This document shows positions 10,919-20,909 of a stretch of DNA of 64,000 nucleotides, piece after piece. Both the position numbers and the translations under genes were made by a program. Within the stretch, counting starts at the first letter, position 1. Each line of letters starts with the position of its first letter. Below the pieces are notes generated by a model. The model made no database searches. It was given only the letters and a program-made list of their open reading frames with translations, and had not been told where the DNA came from. Source of the stretch: Scedosporium boydii (lineage: Eukaryota > Ascomycota > Sordariomycetes > Microascales > Microascaceae); the NCBI GenBank assembly GCA_002221725.1, contig NJFT01000044.1:159449-223448 (forward strand). The letters are read 5' to 3'.

Positions 10919-12967
10919 ATGGGTCAAAGCCGCCCTCATTCCCCTGTCGAGAGCGATCCCTTACTGCAACCGAACAGTGGAACTCGTCAATCTCCCGACA
11001 TCTACGGCATTTTGTCCTTTCAGGGAATACCAAAGGCCTCCCCGGAAGTCGACTCAAGTTCTAGTTGCGGGGCCGGTTCTGCACTCGACATTGATGATAA
11101 AGATGATTCCGATTCCGATTCCAATTCTGACGACGCAGCCTCGGTGAAGAAGCGCCGAGCCCAGCGACTCAAAGAAACCGGTGGATGGTGGGGGTATCTC
11201 AAGGACTTCTCTATCTTCCTCCCATATATCTTGCCTCGTAGAGATCTCCAGGTTCAGCTATGCATTATTGTTTGCATCCTTTGTTTAGCTGGAGGACGTG
11301 TTCTCAATGTCATGACTCCCACCCAGCTTGGAATTATCACCGACAAGATCGTCCAGGGTGGCAGCGAACCCCCCTACCGGGAGCTACTTGTTTGGCTCGT
11401 TCTCAACATCGTTCACGGCGTATCCGGCCTCGATATGATCCAAGACCTCGCAAAGATTCCCATCAGGCAGTTCTCTGAGCGCCAAGTCACGAACGCCGCC
11501 TTTGCCCATGTCATGAACCTGTCAATGGACTTTCACGCGGAGCGGGATTCGGCCGAAGTGATGAAGGCCGTCGAGCAGGGCGGCGCTCTGATGAACCTCC
11601 TCGATACGGCTGTGAACGAGATGTTGCCGACTTTTTTCGACCTGATTATCTCCTTCGGTATCCTCTACTCGAGATTCGACTCATCCGTGTCGCTCACTAT
11701 GATGACAGCCTTTGCAGGATTTTTGATGTTCGAAATCTTGACGACTCGCTGGAAAATTGAACCACGCCGACGGTACATGAAGGCGTCGCGGGAAGAGGCC
11801 CGTGTCATGCACCAAGGGATTCAGGGGTGGATGACAGTTTCGTATTTCAATTCCTTCGGCTACGAGCGACACCGATTCGGGCAGGCAGTGGATGCAAAGC
11901 TGGAAGCTGACCGAAAGTTGTCAGTCCGCGTGACGTGCCTCCAGGGTGCGGTGGAGCTGATTGAACCCTTCACCTTTGTCATAATCGCCTGCATGATTGC
12001 GCGTCGCGTAATGAGAGGCGAGGCATCCCCTGGAGACTTCGTCTTCTTCATAGACTACTGGGGCTACCTCATTTGGCCGCTCAAGTTTCTGATGCACGAG
12101 TACCGGGCTGTCATGTCCTACCTCATTGATGCCGAAAGACTACTTGTGCTCTTCCAGACCAACCCTACCATCACCGACCGACCCGAGGCGCACAGCATAG
12201 GTGCTGTTGCGGGCCACGTCACGTTCAAGAACGTTTTCTTCGCGTACAACCCCCGGAAAATAGCTGTTAGTGACCTGACTTTCTCAGCCGCGCCTGGAAA
12301 GACCGTGGCCTTCGTCGGAGCCACTGGTGCAGGTAAATCCACCATTACGAAGCTCCTCCTGCGCTTCTACGATGTGGCGAGTGGATCCATCGAGATTGAC
12401 GGAAACGACATCCGTGACGTAACCCTTTCTTCCCTCCGTGACGTCATAGGCGTTGTCCCCCAGGATCCATTGCTCTTCAATGCTACGATACGGGAGAACC
12501 TACGCTACGCCAAACTATCTGCCACTGACGATGAGATTTCTGAAGCTTGTCGCGTCGCCGCCATCCACGACAAGATTATCGGTTTCCCTGACGGCTATGA
12601 TACGCGCGTCGGCGAGAATGGAGTGAAACTCTCGGGTGGTGAGGTGCAAAGACTGGCCATTGCACGTGTGGTCCTCAGGGATCCATCTATCCTGGTTCTG
12701 GACGAGGCGACGAGCGCCGTCGACACAAATACGGAGTCGAATATCCAACAAGCGCTCGAGGCGTTCAAAGGAACGAGGCGGCGCACGACTTTTGTGATTG
12801 CGCACAGGTTGTCGACCGTAGTTGGTGCGGATCGTATCCTGGTGTTGGACGAGGGTCGTGTAGTGGAGAGCGGAACCCATGCGGAGCTACTGGCGAGAGC
12901 TGGGAAGTATAAGGCGCTATGGGACAAGCAAATTGGAACTGATGCCGAGCACCCAGAGCATGAATAA
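10919..12967 (+). CDS. ABC-B half-transporter, HMT1/ABCB6-like
   Basis: A single-exon 682-residue half transporter with one membrane domain followed by one nucleotide-binding domain. An acidic serine-rich cytosolic N-terminus (residues 40-80) leads into about six membrane segments (residues 95-375). The ATPase has Walker A GATGAGKST (467-475), the ABC signature LSGGEVQR (571-578), Walker B ILVLDEATS (~591-599) and the H-loop AHRLST (~628). The order and the region before the NBD (DAERLLVLFQTNP) match the heavy-metal-tolerance/ABCB6 group, whose members sit in vacuolar or mitochondrial membranes and export glutathione- or phytochelatin-metal conjugates or related substrates. It probably works as a homodimer. 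The classic N-terminal extra membrane domain of HMT1 is missing or short here, so assignment to HMT1 rather than another ABCB type is tentative. Confidence 0.9.
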   Translation: MGQSRPHSPVESDPLLQPNSGTRQSPDIYGILSFQGIPKASPEVDSSSSCGAGSALDIDDKDDSDSDSNSDDAASVKKRRAQRLKETGGWWGYLKDFSIFLPYILPRRDLQVQLCIIVCILCLAGGRVLNVMTPTQLGIITDKIVQGGSEPPYRELLVWLVLNIVHGVSGLDMIQDLAKIPIRQFSERQVTNAAFAHVMNLSMDFHAERDSAEVMKAVEQGGALMNLLDTAVNEMLPTFFDLIISFGILYSRFDSSVSLTMMTAFAGFLMFEILTTRWKIEPRRRYMKASREEARVMHQGIQGWMTVSYFNSFGYERHRFGQAVDAKLEADRKLSVRVTCLQGAVELIEPFTFVIIACMIARRVMRGEASPGDFVFFIDYWGYLIWPLKFLMHEYRAVMSYLIDAERLLVLFQTNPTITDRPEAHSIGAVAGHVTFKNVFFAYNPRKIAVSDLTFSAAPGKTVAFVGATGAGKSTITKLLLRFYDVASGSIEIDGNDIRDVTLSSLRDVIGVVPQDPLLFNATIRENLRYAKLSATDDEISEACRVAAIHDKIIGFPDGYDTRVGENGVKLSGGEVQRLAIARVVLRDPSILVLDEATSAVDTNTESNIQQALEAFKGTRRRTTFVIAHRLSTVVGADRILVLDEGRVVESGTHAELLARAGKYKALWDKQIGTDAEHPEHE

Positions 12968-13759
12968 CTCGGCATGTCGATATTAGCTCCGGGTCCGACG
13001 TCTGGTCCCCGACTGGGAGTGAGAGTTTGCTTAGAGGAGGCCAGTCCGTCCACTCGACATTCTTGCTGGATCTGTCCTCTCTACATCCTTAACACCCTAT
13101 TTATCGCATTTGCTTCCCCACGGATATATCACTTTGGACTTCCCCCTTCCCCTAAATACCATTGAGTAAGGCGTCCTTATCCGCCATAAGTTTATGCCGC
13201 TAACGGTCTAAAAGATTCGCTGTCTGCTAAATGGCCACCACCACCTTAAGCAATCACCCCGATCGCGGCCGCACCAGACACGACATGGCTAGCATGACCA
13301 CCTCCGTCGATTCGTCTGTTTGACCTCAGCAACAGGTACGTTCACCTCAGAAACACCGGGACCTGCCTGTTAACATTGGGCCTTGCTTCATAGTTGTCGT
13401 AAAAATTGGAACCCCCTGAAAAGTTCAAGGCGGTGATAGGCCGTTCGTTTTACGCTCTTTATTCTTGTCTGGATCTGTACCATTTGCCTCGAAAGTACAC
13501 CTCGCGGTTTTTTTCTCCCGTTTGGTAAGCGCCAGGCGCAATATATGGCATTAACAATTTATTGAATACATGGCACTTAATAGCTTTTTCCCAAATGTAA
13601 ACTGCCTTTCAGTAAATCCGGTACGCTGCCAAGGGGAGCTCTAGCTGTTCTGGTGCACATACAGCCCTGGATCCGGGTCTAGAGAAGCGGAGCCGAGAGT
13701 AAACGAAATGTTCCCTAAGTACTGTCCCGAAACTCCCACCATGCATCCACAACATCGCT
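12968..13759. other. Intergenic between convergent genes
   Basis: 3' flanks of the ABC transporter and the APH-fold gene. I see no gene; a 63-codon open stretch (12974-13165) just reads through the transporter's 3' UTR. Confidence 0.5.
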
Positions 13760-14671
13760 CTAGCCCATCTTTTCTAAACGCATAGCGACCCTACGGCACC
13801 AGTCCCTTTTCGAGACTTCATGCCCATGAGTGAGATCCATTCCTGCCGAGAGTCGAAACTTTGATCTGACCCATTCGATAGGCACATAGCCAACAAGCTC
13901 CCAATCGATGATTCCCAGTGAACCTGTTGAGGGTTTCACAATGAGGTTTGTGGGACCAAGGTCACAGTGATAGAAGACAAGATTAGAGAGATCCATAGAC
14001 ATTTCGGTGCAGTTCTTCAGGAGCTGCTGTGGTGAAAGAGCATCCGGCGCCTTACTGTTTCCTTTGATAAGATAGCGCTCAAGTAGCTGGTGCCCGTCTA
14101 CACCGCTGACGATGTCGCCCTTCCAGGTTGCCAAGTGATCACAAATATCGACTACCGTCTTGACGTAATGCTTGCGTGTAGTCTCGTCCAGGCTGGGCCA
14201 GGCCTCATCAAGGAGCTGTCCGGGAACCCTCGAGACGACGAGGAAATACAGCGAGCCAATCTCAAAATGATGTAATACGTCCGGAAAATCAAAACCTAGG
14301 GGCTTTTGGTCTTTGAGAAACTGGAGAGTAACATGCTCTCGGGTCACATCGGGATAGTCTATGCGATGCGCTTTGATGAACGCTTCGCCTGCCCGCCAAA
14401 CAGCCGCCTGGTTGTCAATTGCGTGGACTCGCGGGATGGGAGATGCGTTTTCTGCGAGTGGTTTGGAGTCTGGAAGAGGCTCAGGGGCAGTGGAAAGTGC
14501 GAAATGTCCCCCATTGCCGTCGCTCCAGCATGTTGTATTGGCTGTAATCTTGTTGGGTGTTGCCGACGACGAATGTGTAAGAAGAAGGGTATTTGAGATT
14601 AGCCACGAATTTCCCTCAATTTCTCGGATGCATTCATTGAGGTGCAGATCAGAGAAGTTAACGGACGACAT
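13760..14671 (-). CDS. APH-fold phosphotransferase (PF01636)
   Basis: A single-exon 303-residue protein of the aminoglycoside-phosphotransferase/choline-kinase fold, common in multiple copies in filamentous fungi. The catalytic loop reads HCDLGPTN (~235-242; HxDxxxxN, with the catalytic Asp and a metal-binding Asn), followed by GIIDWE (~255), the Mg-binding Asp of the DFG-like motif. The N-lobe is less conserved, but KAHRIDYPDVTREHV and YFLVVSRVPGQLLDEAWP match the fungal group. Both catalytic motifs are intact, so it is probably active on an unknown small molecule. Fungal members of this family are rarely antibiotic kinases; the name describes the fold only. Confidence 0.88.
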   Translation of the reverse strand: MSSVNFSDLHLNECIREIEGNSWLISNTLLLTHSSSATPNKITANTTCWSDGNGGHFALSTAPEPLPDSKPLAENASPIPRVHAIDNQAAVWRAGEAFIKAHRIDYPDVTREHVTLQFLKDQKPLGFDFPDVLHHFEIGSLYFLVVSRVPGQLLDEAWPSLDETTRKHYVKTVVDICDHLATWKGDIVSGVDGHQLLERYLIKGNSKAPDALSPQQLLKNCTEMSMDLSNLVFYHCDLGPTNLIVKPSTGSLGIIDWELVGYVPIEWVRSKFRLSAGMDLTHGHEVSKRDWCRRVAMRLEKMG

Positions 14672-15343
14672 ATTGATTGGTATTGATAATTCAAGAAGAC
14701 GGGTGGCTTAAATCTCGCCATAACAACCACTGTGAGTGGCGAGAGACTACTAAAGCACTTCAGTGTTTCGGGTGACGCGAAGTGTGCCATGCCTCGGTCA
14801 TGAGACCCCCTCCTCTTGGATATGGGTGATTTCAGATGCAGGAGAAAACGGCACCGTCTCCGTTAGTGAGTGTGGAGTTAGAAGCAAAGGAGCCTGCTGC
14901 CTCATTTATGACGGGAAGGGAGTGGCAAGTTGGGCACATATTCGGCGGGACGGAAGCATGTAGCAATGGTCCAGTTCATTGGCCATTGTGAGTGATCCGA
15001 TACCGCAATCCGGTCATTTAGGCAGCAGTGCTGGCACTTCTTGGATTTCGGGAGAGACAGACCAATCTTGCCTGAGAGTTGGGTGGCACAGAATGTGACA
15101 ATTTGACAATGAGATGTGTTCCTGCTGTGCCACCAACTTGTGGTCACCGAAAACTAGAAGACAAATCACAACGCCCAGGAACCCGAAATCACCCGAACCG
15201 AATTTGGATTGATAAAGGATGGTTCGCATTGGGTGTCGGTGTCCAAGGGAGAAAAGCAAGGTTCTTCTTCAACTCTACTCCGTATGCAACCTTACAGACG
15301 CCATCAAGAATCTAAGCACAACAACATTGGCAATCAAAAAATT
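14672..15343. other. Intergenic between divergent genes
   Basis: Shared upstream region of the APH-fold gene and the small orphan gene. The frame of the orphan gene is open upstream to 15209 but without a good start. No other feature seen. Confidence 0.5.
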
Positions 15344-15802
15344 ATGTCTGACTTCAATAAACCAACCAATCCGAATGGCCAGCAGCCGGAGCAGGGCACT
15401 CCTGCGGCGATCGTCCAAAACATCAGCGCTGTTCTCTCAGCTGCCGGCATCCAACCCGGTGTCATACCGACTCCGGAACAAAGTGCTTTCGTCATGTCGA
15501 TGTTATCAGCACAAGCTGGCGTTAGCCCCCTCCTGGCCCTGAGGAATTTCCCGACTACTGTACGAGAGCGACTGGGAGCCGATGTCGCAAATAGCCTTAA
15601 CGACTGTGTTGACCGAATTCTCGACGATACTACGGGGGAAGCCGAATGGGAAAGAGCGAGAGTGGAGGGACGTGCATTGCTCCGAGGAGAACAAGACTTG
15701 GAGGCTTTGTACGATAAGGCATTTTCCGACCCAGTGGCAGTGGGACTAGCAAGGAGCCTAAGAAGTGAAACGAAAAGGTCGACTGCTTCTGCCACCTCGT
15801 AA
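15344..15802 (+). CDS. Small hypothetical protein (152 aa)
   Basis: I do not recognise this protein. It starts at the ATG at 15344, after an A-rich leader (CAATCAAAAAATT) that looks like a fungal 5' UTR. The N-terminus is Pro/Gln/Asn-rich and probably disordered; the rest is predicted helical, with an acidic stretch (DRILDDTTGEAEWERARVEG) and a basic C-terminus. It has no signal peptide or membrane segment. Its 3' end lies 170 nt from the 3' end of the convergent CobW-type gene. The regular amphipathic composition and clean start make a real gene likely, but no function can be given. Confidence 0.6.
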   Translation: MSDFNKPTNPNGQQPEQGTPAAIVQNISAVLSAAGIQPGVIPTPEQSAFVMSMLSAQAGVSPLLALRNFPTTVRERLGADVANSLNDCVDRILDDTTGEAEWERARVEGRALLRGEQDLEALYDKAFSDPVAVGLARSLRSETKRSTASATS

Positions 15803-15970
15803 ACGCCATCGAAGATTCCAGTAGCTCAATAGTCGGCGGGTCATAGGTTGTGAGCGGGTTCTTATTCACAGGATCCACAGATGAGCATGAAGCAGATCCT
15901 GTCAATCCAGTCTGAATTTTAACGCTGCAGTGTCTTTTTTTTTTTTTCTTCTGAACTATCTAAACTGTAT

Positions 15971-18090
15971 TTACCGCCTTCCAACTGGGTGTACGACACA
16001 TTTTTCATCCGGGGCGTGATCGTGTTCCTCTTCCGCTTCATCCGGCCAGTCCGGGAAACCATCGTCAAACAGATCAGCCAATCTATCTAGCTTGTCACCC
16101 AGGCTGTTATCGTCATAGCGCATGGCATTCTCCCAGCGGGTAAACTCCTCGTCCGTGAGCAGGCACTCATCAAGCGCCTTCTCCAAGCCCTTGACATTGA
16201 GAGCCTCACCGATGAAGACTAGCTCTTGCCGACGGTCACCCCACTCACCGCCGTTGCGCATATCATATTGAACGAGAGCGTCGACTTCGGGATCTCCAGT
16301 CATGTACTCCTCTTGAGGCAAGGTGCAGAACCAAGGGCGACCACCAGAGAGGGTCAACATGCCGCCGGCCTGAGACCATTCGCCGGCGCGGTGTGGTCTC
16401 GTTGCTAGCAAAAATTCACCCTTGGATCTGAAGAGGCGGGCGAAGAGGGGATCAGCTCTCTTGTTGGCGAGGATTACCTCATTGGCAGGCGGGACCAGAT
16501 CGTCGACCATTTCGATGTCAAGTTCATCTTTAGACCCCCGCAGAGAAGCGGAGGGTGATGGTACTGTTATTGTAGTTGACTGGATGGATGGGCTTCGAGA
16601 GGATGATGACTTGTCCGAGGTATCTTGTGCTTTTTGATCGTCGTCGTCCAGGCTCATGTCGACATCATCATCATCATCTTCTTCTTCTTCCTCATCGTCT
16701 TCCTCTTCATCATCCGGATGTTGTAGTTGAAGGATGAACTTGTCATGCAGTAATTTGAAGAGGCGGTAGGGGTGGAAAGGCCGCCTTCGGGCGTAGATGA
16801 AGTTGCGGACATTATATTCCTCGGTCTCTGGTTTAGGAGTAAGGACATTTCGGCCATTGACCTAACAGGAGAAAGAAAGAAGTCAGCGGAGATTAGGAGA
16901 AGGTGGAAGATGAGGGGTGCTCACTTCTCTTAAGGTCATTGCGTGAAGGTCCTGAAGCCAGCCATATCCAGTCTGAGCTCGGGCCATGTCAAACATTCCG
17001 GTGCTTACAATCTCCTTGACATCGATTTTTCCAAACGATGCCTCTAGAAGTTTTGCTCGGTGATTCAGCTTCGTAATCAACTCGACGATGCGGGCTTTGG
17101 TCTTTCTATCAACCTAGATAACCCCCCCAAGTAAGTTTCAGGCCGTAGAGGTTCGGCTCCTTCATGGTAGGGCTGCACAAACCATGTCAATCTTGTTCAG
17201 AACAATGACGTCTGCGAATTCAATTTGATCAACCATGAGGTCCGACACGGTTCTCTCATCCTCAGGCGTCACGTCATCTCGGCGTGAAGAAAGGAGGTCA
17301 TCTGTGTCGAAGTCATTGAAAATTGTGAAAGCGTCAATGACAGTGGCTGTAGTGTCAAGACGGGCAAACTTGTCGAGACCGCCGGCTCTTTTTCTACATT
17401 TCAATACCGTTTTAGTATATAGGCGGACTACTCGAAGCATAACATGAACAAAAAAGGTGTTGACTTACAGTTGCTTAAGGACCTTGAGCATATCAGCATC
17501 GAGTTCGGCACCACCATCAGCCATCGCATCCATCTGCTCGGCAAGACGGCGGTCAAAAGTCTCCGCGACTTGTTCAGGCTCGCTGATACCGCTACTCTCG
17601 ATGATGATGTAGTCGTACTCTTGCAATTCGGAAAGGCGGACCAGCTCTTCGAGCAAGTCACCCCGGAGAGTACAACAGATACATCCGTTCTGTAGGGCAA
17701 TAACCTTTTCTTCTGTCTTGGTGAGTCGGTGGGTCTGTTTGATGAGTGAAGCGTCAACGTTGATACTGTTAAAGTATATTAGTACATAATTTGATCATTC
17801 CCATATGTTAAGGGCCAAAAGAAAAGGAGAAAGAAAAACACGAAAGCTTAGACTGACGCTCCAATGTCGTTCACAATAACCGCGATTCGAAGGCCATGAT
17901 CACTCTGGAGGATGTGTTGAAGTAGTGTGGTCTTCCCACTACCCTATGCCCAAGTCACGTTAGAAGAATTGTGGGCTGCGCAAGACTTTTTGAGAGATCG
18001 TACCAGGAATCCGGAGAGAAGGGTAACTGGGAGCGGCTTAGTAGGCTGCCTTTGCGCCGCGCGGCTCTTGGTCCTGGTTTTGCGAACCAT
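15971..18090 (-). CDS. CobW/COG0523 metallochaperone GTPase
   Basis: Six exons (18090-18004, 17943-17858, 17765-17469, 17393-17183, 17113-16925, 16861-15971) give 586 residues; each junction keeps frame. It is a G3E-family GTPase with P-loop GFLGSGKTT (27-35), the metal-binding GCICC (85-89), ESSGISEP (~115-122), NKID (223-226) and a C-terminal CobW domain around GEFLLATRPHRAGEW (~420-440). COG0523 proteins hand metals, typically zinc, to client enzymes using GTP; the CxCC motif is the metal site. Unusual is a long acidic insert (about residues 341-357, a run of Asp/Glu encoded by GAT/GAA repeats) and a serine-rich linker that separate GTPase and CobW domains. This may be a disordered spacer or an additional metal-binding tract. 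Fungal paralogues of this long form exist; the exact client is unknown. Confidence 0.93.
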
Positions 18091-19461
18091 TGGATTTGAG
18101 TTTCTCTGAAAGCACAGGTCTTGGATATCGACTCTAATGGTGTGATTACGATGGCAAGGATAATAATAACCACAAGGGTGAGTGTTTAACAGTCTTACAA
18201 GGGCGTGGCCCGAATTATATACCCTGCTACTTCGGCCTTATACACCGACGAGCATGCTGACCACTCCGGTCCATGTTTGAAGGTACATGCCAAACCTCCG
18301 AACGGCCAGTCCTCACAAACCAAGTCCATTGTCCACTCATGTTCGCCGGATTATCCATCAATATGTGACAGGTACCGTTGAGGCTATCAAGGTGTCCCCC
18401 CTGCATTGGGCCATCAGGGTCACAGTAACCTTGATGTCTCCGATGGTCCACAGATTTATCGGCTTAGCACACAAGAATCGTGAGAAACTGCGATAACTGG
18501 GACTGCTAGGCATGTGGATCCCAGTCTAGACCACACTATGAACCAATGGAACGCACTGGATATTGGATTAGCTCCGGCTGGTCAAATATGGCTGCATCGT
18601 TAAGTACTACCCCACGCGGCCGAAGATCCGTGGGAATCGGAAGATGCGAAGCTTGATTAGACCCCACCTGGCCACCAGAAACTTGTCGATTTTGAGCTCA
18701 CGAATTCAAGGATGCCATGAGAGTAACCGATGCGCCTCCTTCCTCAGTGAATGCTCGATGTATGCCCTAGGGCCGAACTTCAAACCCACACATGTTGAGA
18801 TTAATACATTGTATCTCCAAAATTCACCAATTTATAGTCTGTTCATCCTCACGAGCCACACTCGGGGTTGGCGTGGCAGGCCGGTCAAGAATCTCCCGAC
18901 CCCGTCGACAGGCCACCAGAGATGGCAAATTGACAGGCCCGGCAATCAATTGACTCATCGTTCCTATCTATGTAAAGGGCTCGGCCCACAATCTGGGATT
19001 GCTCTGCTCAGATGCACTTGAAGTTGCCGTAACCCTCGTGTATTGTTGACCTTAGTTTCCGCCCAGTCGGACTAAAATTCTTTGTAGAAGATTCCCCATT
19101 AGTTGTCTGTTCAGTGAGAGAAATCCTTTACATTTGGCCATACATGTGTCGGCTATAGAATCCCTCGAGTCCTTATCAGCTACAGGAGGTGCCACTTCCT
19201 CTTTCTCCTATCCACATACCTCTTCGCTCACCTCTTCCTTACATTCTATTCACTAGAATAAAGCTAACCCCTGAAATTTGGTGGTTGAAGCGGAGCCATC
19301 ACCACGAAGAAAAGGTGCGCAACATTTTAAAGTCATACAGATAGAGAGGGTCTAGTACAGCCCCACCTGACCCCGAGTTCGGCCCCAGGAAACCTGGGCA
19401 ACGCGAGAGGTGGATGATGAATCATCTCCAGACAGAACGGACGGCTGACAGCGCCTTTACT
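18091..19461. other. Intergenic, no supported gene
   Basis: About 1.4 kb upstream of the CobW-type gene and downstream of the 166-codon gene. A 125-codon open stretch (18644-19021, +) has no recognised domain. Nothing is called. Confidence 0.5.
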
Positions 19462-19962
19462 TCAATATGGCTCAAGAAAGTCCCACAAGGCCCCTTCCCC
19501 TTTGACCTCAACCAATGTCGCTCCATCCTCCGCAACCGCCATGCTCCACTGCTCATCGCCGTGCCTCGTCAAAAACTCGTACCCGCCTTTTCTATTGGGC
19601 AACAGGTTGAAGAACTCGTGGCTTAAATGCTTCTTCGCGCTGGCAGTATACCTCTTGCTCTCGTTGTACCGTCCAATGTATGTTCCGGAAACGGAGTTGC
19701 GGAACCCCAACCAGCCGTCTTTTCGCACGCAGTGCCAATAAAACCCATCGCGGATCCCATTGCCATCGCAGAGTCGCAGGTCGCCATCCACAAGAGCGAT
19801 TATTCTGCCCGTCTCGCGGTGGCGAATTATAAAGGTGCAGTCTGCGGCCGGAATTGATTCTACCAGTTTCCGAGGATCGTATGCTTCCGGGACGGCTGTG
19901 TGGGTTGGCGTAAGGCGCCCCTCGGTGGTGGAGGCTGTAGACATAGTCTCGAAGGTGTCCAT
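19462..19962 (-). CDS. Conserved small fungal protein, possible beta-trefoil fold
   Basis: A single-exon 166-residue protein resembling a group of small fungal proteins I know only as hypothetical. After a Thr/Ser-rich start (residues 1-35) come repeated short beta-strand units: FIIRHRETGRIIALVDGDLRL, WHCVRKDGWLGFRNSVSGTYIGR, HEFFNLLPNRKGGYEFL and WSMAVAEDGATLVEV. The spacing of about 40 residues and the G-x-W/F-L-G pattern are like fascin/beta-trefoil repeats, but this is an inference from pattern only. It has no signal peptide. A poly-T tract (poly-A on the coding strand) lies just upstream at 19978-19991. The second Met (codon 7) is an alternative start. Confidence 0.75.
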   Translation of the reverse strand: MDTFETMSTASTTEGRLTPTHTAVPEAYDPRKLVESIPAADCTFIIRHRETGRIIALVDGDLRLCDGNGIRDGFYWHCVRKDGWLGFRNSVSGTYIGRYNESKRYTASAKKHLSHEFFNLLPNRKGGYEFLTRHGDEQWSMAVAEDGATLVEVKGEGALWDFLEPY

Positions 19963-20679
19963 ACTCGATTCAGGCTTTTTTTTTTTTTTTCTTTCTCTTT
20001 CCTCCGTTTCCTTGGAGGTTAAGGACGAAGTTCGAGCTGGGATCCGGGCGTTGATTGATGATGAGAGAGAGAGAGGCGGGGAAGAGATGATGATGACATA
20101 ACCGGTGGCGTTGTACGAGCCAACACTATTAGGATTTCATAGGTGGGGCAGGTGCCAAATCGAATGACCTTCAATCCAGGGCATCATCATCAACATTGAA
20201 TGGCCAATGATGGAGATTCTGTCAAGCCTTTGGCCTGCTTAGTAAGAATATCGAATTGAAGTTTCTTCGTGCTGCCTGAAGTGTGATTAAGGTTGTTGTT
20301 CAACTTGAGAACGATTCTTCTTCCAAGCTAATGTTGCAGCAAAACTGCTGGGTCGCTTCAGAAATGTAACAACATTGAAGTAAATGAAACGCTCTGGGGA
20401 AAAAAGGCATTGACACGCCAAGGTCGCCTTCGCCAGTCAACTGCTCGTTCTGCATAACGCCTACAGGCCCGCCTTGCCCTGATGTTGAGCTCTCCCGGAC
20501 TGTTGTCGAGACGAGTGACGTTCAAGTTTAGGGATGCAAGGATAGGCAATGGTCTCTTAATCTGTCCCCCAAAAAACCGTAGTACCTCATTTTATCCTGA
20601 GCAGCCAGCATTCCATGAAATCAGGCCAAGCAACATGAACCAAACCGACCTGTGTATTGGAAACTTCTCACAACAAGGG
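19963..20679. other. Intergenic, no supported gene
   Basis: Contains the poly-T/pyrimidine tract at 19978-20008 and a GA-rich run near 20070 (GAGAGAGAGAGG). No gene is seen. Confidence 0.5.
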
Positions 20680-20769
20680 GGCAAGATGGCTGAGTTCTTA
20701 AAACGTTGGCCTGCTACCAGTAGTGAGCCAATCCCTTCGGGGGGGTGAGTTCGAATCTCACTCTTGTCG
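20680..20769 (+). tRNA. tRNA-Ser(GCT)-like gene with 9-nt intron
   Basis: A class II tRNA fold can be drawn: acceptor GGCAAGA with TCTTGTC and discriminator G; anticodon stem TTGGC with GCCAA enclosing CTGCTA, a 9-nt insert CCAGTAGTG and A, so anticodon GCT with an intron after position 37; long variable arm CCCTTCGGGG; T arm GTGAG-TTCGAAT-CTCAC, a good B box. Six T residues at 20776-20781 would terminate Pol III. The intron can pair with the anticodon loop (CTAC with GTAG), as usual. The D arm is poor: the conserved GG of the D loop is replaced (AGTTCTTAAAACG) and the D stem pairs badly. It may therefore be a diverged or dead copy. Confidence 0.55.
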
Positions 20770-20909
20770 TTCATATTTTTTGCCCTCCCTTTGTGGAAAA
20801 GGGGACTGGGCTCATCTGCGCCGGTGAACCGACCAATTGCAAAAAATAGATACACAAACACACATACACAGCAGAAACTACGCCCGTCTCTCTCTGGAGG
20901 CCCCCAGCC

